Shown here one piece after another: positions 55,487 through 64,000 of a DNA stretch of 64,000 bases. A program made the translations under genes and the position numbers. The notes under the pieces were generated by a model. That model saw nothing but the letters and a program-made list of their open reading frames with translations, did not search any database and was not told where the DNA came from. Within the stretch, counting starts at the first letter, position 1. Each line of letters starts with the position of its first letter. Source of the stretch: Bretschneidera sinensis (taxonomy: Eukaryota > Streptophyta > Magnoliopsida > Brassicales > Akaniaceae); NCBI GenBank assembly GCA_023935145.1, contig CM043699.1:58296638-58360637 (forward strand), written 5' to 3'.

Positions 55487-55918
55487 TGATGAGTGAAAAA
55501 TATTGCATATTTTGGACACTTAATTTACATTTGTTAGCATAAGAATTTGTTACTTTGAGTTGTTTTCATCGTTTTTCAGGTTTACAAGCACTGGGAAAGA
55601 AGTTTCACTAAAATTGTCAGAATTGCCTATACAGATCAATCATTTTTGTGGATTTTACTGCGTTGATTCAGGAAGAACTAGGAGATGAACCGTATATGCT
55701 TGGAAAGATCCGGAAGTCTATTTTCTGAGGGATTTTACGGCTTGTAAAAATGATTTTTCTAGAGAAAGTTATGGCAGTTTTAGTAGACAAGGGTCAAGCT
55801 GAAGATGTCTAGTGCGCTCGATCACACCAGACTTGCGATCGATCGCAAGTGCGCACTCGCACATCCCACATCGGTTAAAAATGCTTTGTAGTGCACCAGT
55901 ATACACTCGAGTGCACCA
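55487..55918 (+). repeat. 3' LTR of element H, truncated at its right
   Basis: TGATGAGTGAAAAAT start, one U3 block (about 55560-55800), a palindrome array (GCGATCGATCGC at 55839-55850) and a TCCCACATCG box (55864-55873). It stops about 45 bases later, before any TATA box. The last 30 bases repeat the first bases of F's 5' LTR at 37139, with changes only at CpG sites. Confidence 0.82.
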
Positions 55919-57633
55919 ACTTCTTTTTGGGGGTCGGTCGTATTTTTAATTTTCTCTCTTGGTCGGGCTTTGCCTCGTTCTGTTCCTTTCTCTAGGATTT
56001 GAACTTCTTTGGCCCGAGCTTTTATGACTTGGGCTCCTCCGACTTTGGCTTATTCTTGACTATATATTTACATATTTCTTTAAGTATGCTCTTTGTATTA
56101 GGCTTTCGATTTCATCCTTCAAATGTCTGCACTCATCTGTATCATGGTCGTGGTCCTTGTGGAAGAGACAAAAAGGCTCATGTCTCTTTTTGTGGCTAGG
56201 GTCCTGATCTTGGGAGGCCATATGATGATGTCTTGGTTGGTTATCTCCATTAGGAAGTTCATCCTCGAGGTGTTGAGGAGGGGTATAAGTCTTGTATCCT
56301 CGATGAACTTATGATTTTTCATTCTTTCGAGCATCGTTTTATCCTCCATTTTTTTGTTCTCTTTTGGGCATGTGTTGTTTGAGCTCTTTTCTTTTCCTGC
56401 TTGTTAGGGCATCTTCTCTTCTTTTGCAGATGGCTTGGTCTTTTTTCGTAATCACAAACTTGTCTGCTTTGGCCAGAAGGGCCGACATGATTTGTAATGG
56501 ATTTATGGAGAGGTAATGGTGAAAGTCGGAAGCTTTGAGGCCGCTAGTGAAGGCCATGAACGCCATTTTCTGATAAACTCCCTTACTTGTACTATACCCG
56601 AGCTGAATCGTGTGATGTAATCGTAGAGGCTTTCTTCAACTTGTTAAGTTATACTTAGCAAAATTTCAGGGGTCTTTTTAGGGCCTCGGCTGTTAAAGAA
56701 GTGTGTTGCAAACATTTCCCTGAGTTCATCAAATGATTATATCGACCCTGCAGCCAGTTTAGAGAACCATGTCCTCGCTGTACTTTGAAGAGTTATTGAG
56801 AACGCAAAACACATCGTTGCTTCTGAGTGGCTAAGGACTTGAAAGTTTCCAAATGGTCTATAGGACACATTTTCCCCGTGTATAGCTCTATGGAGGCATT
56901 TTGAAGTTCGAAGGCATCATCTCATCCATGAGCTTCTAGGAGAAGGGATTGTCCACGACTTTGATTTCGTCGAGGATGTTTCCTTAAGTGGCTTTGATGG
57001 CGAGTCCGATATGTTCATTCATTTCTTTCAAGTGCTTGCTCACCTCAGACTTGTGTTATTCCTGTTGCTTCTTGGAAGGATGTGAGTTTGAGACAGATCT
57101 GTTATCTCGAATCAAACGTCGGGGACTGTGCCGGGAGCTTTGTCTACTTGGCTCTCCTCTATCTCGAGGACACCCTTGGCTTTTGTCCCAAGCTGAGGGT
57201 TCACGCATTCTTCTCGAATTCACCTCTCAGGGTCAGACATTTTGATGAGGAAGTACTAGCTCGGTAGTGCTTCGGGTGGTGTAGGCGATTCAGATTGTGG
57301 ATTGGTGGTTTCGAGTTCTGCTCGGCTCAGGTTGTCCGAGACGTGCGATGACTTCCTCAAGTCTGTGCTAAAGAGCGTCGTACTCGGCTTTATTGGTAGG
57401 TTCATTGAGATCCATCTCTCGGGTTTCTCGTTGGACTACTTGGTTCGAGTATGAAATGGTTGTTGGTCAAGTGGGGCCCACTATTCATTTACCTTAGTTG
57501 GGTTATTACTCGCCGAGGCATGATGAGGGTTCTGCCCTTCCATCAAAGGCGAAGGTGGTGGTAATTCGAACAGGTTGACCTCCGAGGTCGTTTGGGTGGT
57601 GTTTCATGTCGGGATTTTCTTAGGCGACATTTT
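55919..57633 (-). pseudogene. gag of element E
   Basis: Minus strand, stop-ridden. It begins about 20 bases inside the primer site. A capsid-like stretch FTSGLKASDFHHYLSINPLQIMSALLAKADKF (56560-56460) is followed by a Lys/Arg-rich linker and the CxxH-type end FCLFHKDHDHDTDEC (near 56170-56125) with RHLKDEIESLI, typical of Tat-lineage gag. The reading then breaks off at the H LTR; protease and the RT start of E are lost between 55919 and 37138. Confidence 0.8.
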
Positions 57634-57655
57634 CAACAGAGGTAAGTTTTGCTCT

Positions 57656-57675
57656 CGTTCCCACGGACGGTGCCA
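57656..57675 (-). other. Primer-binding site of element E
   Basis: On the minus strand TGGCACCGTCCGTGGGAAC, four bases from the 5' LTR end. The form differs from the tRNA-Asp type of the Athila-like elements. The primer tRNA is not assigned here. Confidence 0.7.
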
Positions 57676-57679
57676 ATTC

Positions 57680-58033
57680 TGTTGATGCCGAAAATAGGTC
57701 AGGTGTATTAGGGTCTGATCGGTTCTACTACTGGGGTCAAGTTTGAGTCGATCCAAAGAAGGTTGTACGTTGACTAACACTTGTTTGGATCGAGTTGGTT
57801 TGACGGTACTTGAAAAGGAAGCCGACTTGGAGTGGTTGACTCCGTGAAGGACCCTTTGAAGATTAAGTTAGAGTACGAATTAGAGGAGAGCAACAACAAG
57901 AGTAAAAATAGTGTCTTGCTTACTGTTTAAGGTACCCCTTATTTATAGGATCCAACTTGGTAGAAATTACCATTTTGCTCTTATAGTTGACAAGTGTCAT
58001 CTTCTAGTTTGAGGATATATTTATCCTATATCA
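57680..58033 (-). repeat. 5' LTR of element E
   Basis: 354 bases, minus strand, TGATATAGGAT (58033) to GGCATCAACA (57680). TATA-like CCTATAAATAAGG near 57950. It pairs with 30152-30503. The next bases, CCAAT, are the probable target duplication. Confidence 0.9.
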
Positions 58034-58620
58034 CCAATGATGGCTAGCTCTTGGGTAGTCTTGCAACAAGCGAAGAAAGTTTTTGTCACTGCTCCATAGT
58101 GAAGAACACATAGAAATATTCCTACGACACCACAAAGAGTTTGTATGCACTTCATCTTGATAGGCCAACCTTAAAAAAACTCATAATTTTTTAGGACACC
58201 GGAGTTTCCATAGTCATTTGAAATCCAAAGAGGAAGTAGAGTCCAAAAGAGGTCTACTCACAATTTGATAAGCGTTGCTGGTGCTGAACTCCCCATTTTT
58301 AATACCCGCCCATAGTCAAGCATCTTATCCTCTAGAAGTTGGGATTTTAAAATGCTCAACAAGCTTGACAACTTTCTTAGGAAACTCAGTAACAAAAGAA
58401 TCAAGTTACCATTCCCATGTTCTCCTATGATGTCACCCACACTCAAGTAACCTTCAATGGGATGGATGTGATAATTAATCATTTCTGTAATACTTTGCTC
58501 TGCTGTCCACCTACCAAACCATAATGATATGCATTTCAATCCTCCAGTTGCCAGTGTAAACCATGATTCAAACATTTAACCATTCGAAGGGATGCAAACT
58601 GTGTTGAAGATCATTTTTCT
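58034..58620 (-). pseudogene. RT-end and zinc-binding part of a LINE-type remnant
   Basis: Minus strand. 58575-58258 is open by chance of decay (HIHPIEGYLSVGDIIGEHGN). In other frames there is a tryptophan-containing stretch, a DKMLDYGRV segment near 58310 and, near 58180, words resembling the LWKLRCPKKI motif of the zinc-binding region behind LINE reverse transcriptases. Together with the RNase H end at 29521-29700 on the other side of E, this suggests one element split by E. The assignment rests on short motifs. Confidence 0.5.
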
Positions 58621-59640
58621 CATATTCACTTTTTTTCTTGATGCAACATATGTTCTATTCGTTGTCAATTTAGATGAAATGTGAACAAAAGAAAGACTGC
58701 ATTGATTTTGAAACATCAAGTGTCAATGGATTATAATTAAAACGTTATGGCTCAAAGTATAAAGAGCTTCAAACTTTGGGGTTTAAAGTGCATTTAATCT
58801 AAAAAGGAATAGAGGTCCTAAGGTTCATACATAATTTGCTCAAATCACATAGATACTTCATGCAATTTAGTTGAACAATATAAATTAGAGGTGACAAAAT
58901 CTGATCCGACTCGAAAACTCGATTAAGTCTAAACTCGAAACTACATTAAAATAATAAGATCCAAACCCGACCCGACCCTAAAATGAGGGACCCAAAACTC
59001 GAAATGACTCGAAATCAAAATGACTCGATCTCGACCCGACCCAAAATGATTTGAAAATATAATTTTTTCATAAAAAAACAAATTTCTTTCTAAAATTGGG
59101 ATAATAATTAATTTACTAGTTGTCAAATAAAATAAATTATATCATAATTAATTATTTATAAATTTACATGTTTTTATATGCATGATTCAACATTCAATTA
59201 ATGTGAGTAATCTCATTAATTTTAAATAAAAAATAATAAATTTTACATCGTTCTTCAAATCATAATAAAATTTTATTTTTAATTATCCTAAAAAAATATA
59301 ATAAAATAAAATAATTATATAAAATTTCATCTTTAAGATTTAACAATGTAACTCGTTTAACCTTATTATATATAAATAAAATATATTTTTAATTAAATAT
59401 AAATATCTATTTTGTCGACTCAACCTGACTCAATCTTAAAATGATTCAAATCTAATCCAATCTAACTTTGACATGACTCAAAACTCAATACAATTTTAAA
59501 ACCTAAGCCGAAACGAGTCGCAAATTTGAATGATCCATACGATTCGAATAGGATTCCACACGAACACAATTGACCTGACACAACCCCACGTCTTTAATAC
59601 CTTCTTATCTGATGTGATAATTTTCATTGAATCATGCATA
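58621..59640. other. AT-rich intergenic DNA with a GACCCG/CTCGA-rich repeat
   Basis: No gene found. At 58890-59050 and again at 59410-59580 there are many GACCCGACCC, ACTCGA and TGACTCGA words around an AT-rich core (59050-59400). The left edge reads GAGGTGACAAAATCTGATCCG and the right edge ACACAATTGACCTGACAC. The look is that of an old non-autonomous DNA transposon, but clear terminal inverted repeats were not found. Confidence 0.4.
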
Positions 59641-59892
59641 AAAAAAATAATTTATGCAGCGGAGTATTATTAATATACAGATGCACACGCACTCACTTTT
59701 CTCGCTCCCGTAAAAGTTTTCGTCCATCTCACCATCTCCGTTCACCGGATCTCCTTGTTTAACCACCGACTTCGCCTTCTTCTACTCCATTAGTCCTTAA
59801 TTTAATACTTAGATCAGATCGTCAGAAGAAACAACCTCAAATTTGTTCAGAACGACCTCAAATGTGAATAATTGTCATTTTTCATCAAGAAA
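59641..59892 (+). promoter_or_regulatory. Promoter and 5' UTR region of the SCAI-family gene
   Basis: A TATA-like TTATTAATATAC at about 59665-59676, then a pyrimidine-rich patch (CACTCACTTTTCTCGCTCCC, near 59690), usual for plant core promoters, and about 190 bases of likely leader up to ATG 59893. No upstream in-frame ATG lies between the nearest stop (59869) and 59893. Confidence 0.45.
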
Positions 59893-60020
59893 ATGTCGCA
59901 GCAAATCAACAGTAACAGTAATAGCAATATTCCGGTGAGTGAAGTGTATTGGTCACTCGTCGATAAAGCCGACAAGAAGTTCTCTAAGATCAGGGACTTG
60001 CCCTATTATGAACGCAACAG
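59893..60020 (+). CDS. SCAI-family protein (DUF3550/UPF0682), exon 1
   Basis: Start ATG at 59893 with A at -3. 42 codons plus two bases: MSQQINSNSNSNIPVSEVYW, then a lysine-rich stretch and LPYYERNR, ending at AACAG/GTACTT. The two left-over bases AG join G of exon 2 to keep Arg. The protein is the plant member of the SCAI family. In animals SCAI limits MRTF/SRF-driven transcription and acts in DNA break repair; the role in plants is not settled as far as I know. This is the only host gene in the window; it lies on the plus strand and runs off the right end. Confidence 0.88.
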
Positions 60021-61985
60021 GTACTTCTCTTTCTCTTTCCCTTTCTTCGTCTGTATTTCATGTAATTTTCTTCTCTTTTTCCTATTTTATAATCTGTTGG
60101 TTGCTGAGAAAAAAAATTATATAAAAATTTTGGTTCTACAGTTTCTTTCTTCCGGTTTTTTGTTGTTAACTGGGGTTACAAGATTAAAGTAGTATCATAA
60201 AGTGAGTTATTTGCATTGTATTATCTACATCCTAAATGATAATGAAAGTAGAAGTAGGTTTGAATTTTTCAGTTTCCTGCTATTTCTCATAGGCCAAACA
60301 GAAGTCATTCTCTATGAATTCGAGTAAATGAATAGTTTTTATTAATTTATTCTATTTCTAGTTATATTTTGCTCAAAAACCAGACAGTGCCGTTCATATT
60401 AGTTTTATCTTAATTTTTGTTATCTTCTGCTTGAATTTGTCAGTTATTCGGTAATTTGGAATTATGCATTACTGTTATTTGTTGCTTATCTGTGCTATTA
60501 CTGTGTGAAATTGGAACCGTGGTGTATATATATGCCTGTGGGTGCAAGCGTATGCATGTGTATGGGTTGAAAACGTGGTTAATCTAGTTTAATCCGAGCA
60601 AAGTAATTGAAAAGTCTAGGGTGCAGCAAAAAAAATGTTGATTTCATTACTCTTGTTGCTTAAGTGCCAAAAGGCAAAAAGGACAGTTAAACTTGGAAAA
60701 AGGTTGCGTTAGGCTGAAAGGGAGCAAAGGATTGCAAATGATCTAAGCCTGTGCTTGGTTGAAGGAAGAAAAAGGAAAATCTAGCAGAAAATGTAGGTTG
60801 TGAAATGTCCTCTGGCTTAAAAAATTGAATTTTAGTCTTTTACTTGAGCTGAGGCTGCATCTTAGGCTCCATTTGGTTTCCAACAATTGGAATAGGTATG
60901 CACTCGTACTGTGTGCAATTTGATTACTTGGAATAAGATGCCAATGTAATTCTATTGTGCTGTTTGGGATCGACAAGGACATAGCATTTGAATAGAATAA
61001 AAACTGACTTAAAATGACGAAAAAATCCCTTTTAGAAGATGTATTTTGTGATTGTATAAAGTGAATCTCCCCAGATTTCATTATGAAAAACCAGTTATAT
61101 GTGAAAATAATAATGGTTTTGAATTACTTATAAAAAATGGTTTTTGAATGAAACTAAGACAGTAAAACAAGTTTATGTAAACATTACAAAATAAATCAGT
61201 TTTAATATATTAAGGTTTCATGAGATAACTAAGCGTGAATCTGGTATTTTAATCTAGCAGAGAAAAAAATAGGGAGAGAGAAAGAGAGAAATAACAAAAA
61301 CGTGTTGGTTGATAGAGCTGAGGGTATATGTGTCATTTGAAAGTAAAGGCAGGGGTATATATGTTACTGTATCACCCTTCATATATTTCAATAGGAACGG
61401 AATGGTACTCACAGTAGCAAAGCAGGTATGAGATTTCAAAATTTTCCTGGCATCCTATTACCACTGGCATGTTATTCCTTCCCTTTTTGGTCTAAAGTTG
61501 TCAACATTGGAATGGAATCGGGTTATTTTTCCGATTCCATTCCATGACCAAACCGATTCTTAGTGCAGTAGTTTAATTCAATAAATCTAATGAGGAAATG
61601 AAGATGAAACTGAGCAATATGGAACTTTCATTCTTCAATTTGAATTATAATTGTGAACATGTTACTGTCAAAACAACTTCAGTTGATCAATACCAATTGA
61701 TTTTAAATGATATATGTACACCAACTGGAGCATGATAGGAGAAACTAAAATTTAAAGTGTTAATTCACTTTTGTTTCTTTCCCTGCATTTCTTTGGCAAT
61801 CAGAGAATAGAGACAAAGAAGGAAGCACTTGAATGGTTGCATAAAATTTTGCAATTGCACAACTATATTCCTGTTCAATATCCTTTACAAACAATTTAAC
61901 TGGTTTCCCATTATCATATGGGAATTATGGTGCATGGGGATTTGCTGCGAGGTGGTAAAATTACTATATTTTGTTTTATTTTCAG
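60021..61985 (+). other. Intron 1 of the SCAI-family gene (1965 bases)
   Basis: GTACTT donor and TTTATTTTCAG acceptor. No exon-like frame continuing the protein was found in it. It contains a MITE-like stretch (60865-61565). Confidence 0.85.
60865..61565. repeat. MITE-like stretch with perfect hairpin in intron 1
   Basis: Left edge GGCTCCATTTGGTTTCC and right edge CATGACCAAACCGATTC recall the TTTGGTT...AACCAAA ends of plant hAT-type miniature elements. Within the right end, 61509-61543 is a perfect 13-bp inverted repeat (GGAATGGAATCGG / CCGATTCCATTCC) with a 9-base loop. Target duplication not found. Confidence 0.4.
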
Positions 61986-62373
61986 GTATGATACATACTT
62001 TTACAAGGTATTCAAGGTGTACACCCAGTTGTGGAAGTTTCAACAAGAAAATCGGCAGAAGCTGGTGGAAGCAGGGCTGAAGAGATGGGAGATTGGCGAG
62101 ATTGCTTCTCGAATTGCTCAGCTTTATTATGGGCAATACATGCAGACAAGTGAGGCGAGTTATTTGTCTGAGTCATACATCTTTTATGAAGCAATATTGA
62201 ATCGCGAGTATTTCAAAGAGGGATTATTTCAGGATCTCAACCTTGCGAATAAACAATTGAGATTTCTTGCTAGGTTTCTGATGGTATGTTTGGTTTTAAA
62301 CCGACGAGATATGGTGTATCAGTTGGTTAATCAGCTCAAACTGTTGCTTGATGAATGCAAGAGGACTTTCCAG
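61986..62373 (+). CDS. SCAI-family protein, exon 2
   Basis: 388 bases, acceptor TTTTCAG/GTATGA and donor TTCCAG/GTCATT, phase kept at both ends. It encodes the helical N-terminal core: YDTYFYKVFKVYTQLWKFQQ, ENRQKLVEAGLKRWEIGEIA, SRIAQLYYGQYMQTSEASYL, SESYIFYEAILNREYF, then QLRFLARFLMVCLVLNRRD. These words are strongly conserved in SCAI proteins from plants to animals. With exon 1 it gives exactly 172 codons. Confidence 0.92.
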
Positions 62374-63313
62374 GTCATTCTTGTCCACTTTTCTTAGACA
62401 TATTTGTCAGTGGCTGTTTCTTTTTTTGTGGATAAATCGTTTTAAGTGGCATGTTTGGTTAACATAAGAAAGCTTAAATGAAGTTCATTCCTCTTCAATT
62501 AATGTGCATGTGTAAATGTTTTTTTTGGGTTTGCACCACCTTGTAGCGCTTTTGAATGCATTTTACTTATAAAAAAAGTATGTGTATTCATGTGCTCTCA
62601 CATGTATTCATATGCATGAACATAATTCAAATTCATCCTTGAGAACTGTCTTGAAAAAAAGGTGATATTGATATATTTATTTGATATGGTTGGGTGCATG
62701 ATTAACAAAGTAAGAGAGAGTCATCATGGTACATGAATAAAAAAAGGGAGGAGAAGATAGTTTACCATGTAAAAACATCTTATATCATTCTCGTTTTACT
62801 GTGTGTTTGGGTTTACCATGATTTTTTTTTCTCGTTCTTTTCTTCTTAAATTAAGTTCTCACAAGTTTTTGATGCCGAATGAAATAATTACCCAAAGTGG
62901 GTGTACTCATCAAGAGAGATGGTAAAACTTCAACATTGTAGCATCCTTTTTTTATAAGTTAAAAGTTGTATAAATAAAATACCAAGGGGGTGCAACTCAA
63001 TTACAAAAACTATATATATGATAGTAAATCCATAAGATCTATGAGGTCTTCCTCATGTACAATATAAGGATCATCATACAAAATCCTAAACTGATTGTAT
63101 ACCATCAGCTCTGGTGATGGTTCTTGTCTTCTGTGATGGTCTTATTCTAGGTTTGGACCTTTTCCCTTAATTGCTATAAATGGCACACCTGAGCATTTCA
63201 CTTTCCATGCAATATGCAAACATGCCAGTTCCTTAATTCACGCGATTTTTTTGGGCATCTTTTCTTACTTGTAGGTAAGTTGAGTAATGACTTTTAATTG
63301 ATCTTGTGTCCAG
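62374..63313 (+). other. Intron 2 of the SCAI-family gene (940 bases)
   Basis: Donor GTCATT, acceptor CTTGTGTCCAG. AT-rich, with no coding signal. Confidence 0.88.
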
Positions 63314-63520
63314 GAAACTGACTTTAAAGAATGGAAGCTGGTGGTTCAGGAAATAGTTAGATTTTTGAAAGCTGACATGGCTTTTATGAATATCAGGCCT
63401 ATAAGATATAGTCTTGTAATGGACCCTCATCCAGATGCTCTGCCACATGTTGTCACATCTGTTGCTAAGCGGAATTTAAGGTTACGAGATGCGATACTGA
63501 GCAGCTACCATCATAATGAG
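63314..63520 (+). CDS. SCAI-family protein, exon 3
   Basis: 207 bases, 69 codons, phase 0 at both ends. ETDFKEWKLVVQEIVRFLKA, DMAFMNIRPIRYSLVMDPHP and NLRLRDAILSSYHHNE; donor GAG/GTTAAG. Confidence 0.92.
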
Positions 63521-63676
63521 GTTAAGTATTAAGGTTTTACTTTTCCTCTTCCCCCCATTAATAGCAAAATTAAATTGAAATTTATCTGTAACTTGTTTTA
63601 TCTGGTATTATTATTCTATATAATGCTTTGAAATGTCTTATAATTTTCCTTTTTTTGACTGTTTATTTCTTGGTAG
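63521..63676 (+). other. Intron 3 of the SCAI-family gene (156 bases)
   Basis: Donor GTTAAG, acceptor TTTCTTGGTAG. Confidence 0.88.
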
Positions 63677-63898
63677 GTCAAGTTTTCAGAGCTCACTCTT
63701 GATGCCTTCAGGATGCTTCAATGCCTGGAGTGGGAACCCAGTGGTTCATTTTACCAGTCAACTAATATTAAAATTGGTCAAAATGGGGCCTCAGCGCCTA
63801 GTCGTGTTAATTCTTTCCAAGATATAACTGATCCTACTTTGCCACCTAACCCACGGAAAGCTGTCTTATATCATCCATCCATGACGCATTTTTTAGCA
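63677..63898 (+). CDS. SCAI-family protein, exon 4
   Basis: 222 bases, 74 codons, phase 0. VKFSELTLDAFRMLQCLEWE, PSGSFYQSTNIKIGQNGA, and PPNPRKAVLYHPSMTHFLA; donor GCA/GTGAGT. Coding total to here is 315 codons. The remaining C-terminal part lies beyond 64000. The AG at 63979-63980 could open a further exon, but the 20 bases after it do not read like the family, so it is left out. Confidence 0.9.
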
Positions 63899-64000
63899 GT
63901 GAGTAGAGTATGACTTATTGTACTAATTTTACTAATCTCTTGCTGCCTCTTGGTTAACTGTTTTCTGTACTGATTATTAGGTTGTTGGGTATGTTTTATA

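Larger units (their letters stand above)
51457..55918 (+). mobile_element. Athila-like element H (triple-deleted derivative)
   Basis: Plus-strand copy with truncated outer LTR ends. Its coding part has the same three deletions as A: gag N-terminus, protease, and RT core to integrase. It lies directly next to F within element E. Confidence 0.85.
30152..58033 (-). mobile_element. Tat/Retand-like LTR retrotransposon E (host of F, G, H)
   Basis: Minus-strand element of 27.9 kb including its insertions; about 9.1 kb is its own. LTRs of 352 and 354 bases (TGATATAGG to GGCATCAACA), primer site, gag, broken pol, an antisense ORF region and tandem arrays in the 3' region. Flanks are CTAAT and CCAAT, a target duplication with one change. 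LTRs differ at roughly one base in eight by eye, so it is older than B and G. The pol domains follow the order RT, RNase H, integrase and carry Tat-type motifs. Confidence 0.88.

Noticed and set aside
63981..64000. Exon 5 of the SCAI-family gene
   Set aside because: An AG precedes it, but the first codons (VVGYVL) do not fit the family, and only 20 bases are visible.

Overview
The window is plant nuclear DNA, most likely from a eudicot. It is AT-rich, has plant-type GT/AG introns, and is almost wholly made of nested, decayed Ty3/gypsy-type LTR retrotransposons (Tekay-like chromovirus, Athila-like and Tat/Retand-like lineages). One ordinary host gene sits at the right edge. The species cannot be named from the sequence alone. 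No rRNA, tRNA or CRISPR was seen.

Layout. 1-5995: plus-strand Tekay-like chromovirus (T1), with gag to chromodomain full of stops, followed by its 3' LTR. 5996-8723: minus-strand 3' end of a second chromovirus (T2; LTR about 2.35 kb). 8724-13490: minus-strand Athila-like derivative A. 13491-14263 and 21855-24588: plus-strand Athila-like element C, split by the complete minus-strand element B (14264-21854, target duplication CCTCC). 24589-26329: an LTR that closes C and opens element D (D internal part to about 28464). 28465-29520: 3' fragment of a third chromovirus (T3). 29521-30151 and 58034-58620: two halves of a minus-strand LINE-type remnant (RNase H half, and RT-end/zinc-binding half), split by the 27.9-kb Tat-like element E (30152-58033). 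E carries 3' tandem arrays and an antisense ORF region, and is itself broken by a block of Athila-like elements: F (37139-51456, plus strand, the only copy with a whole pol), G nested in F's integrase (42448-48584, minus strand, target duplication AGACT) and H (51457-55918, plus strand). 58620-59640: AT-rich intergenic DNA. 59893 to the window end: first four exons of a SCAI-family (DUF3550/UPF0682) gene.

How the parts relate. The Athila-like copies form complementary defective classes. B keeps a whole gag but has lost most of RT, RNase H and integrase. F keeps all pol domains but has lost the gag N-terminus. A and H have lost both, plus protease. G is gag only. Copies with the same deletion junctions have been copied more than once, which fits mobilisation in trans.

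The most interesting signal is in the Athila-like LTRs. Nine of them, of at least three LTR types, carry a TCCCACATCG-like box followed by a TATA box after 33 bp (32 bp in one). This is the layout and spacing of plant Pol II-type snRNA promoters (USE plus TATA). I also report conserved hairpins in the 3' noncoding regions, palindrome arrays in LTRs that coincide with truncation points, and an antisense ORF in E with its own TATA box.
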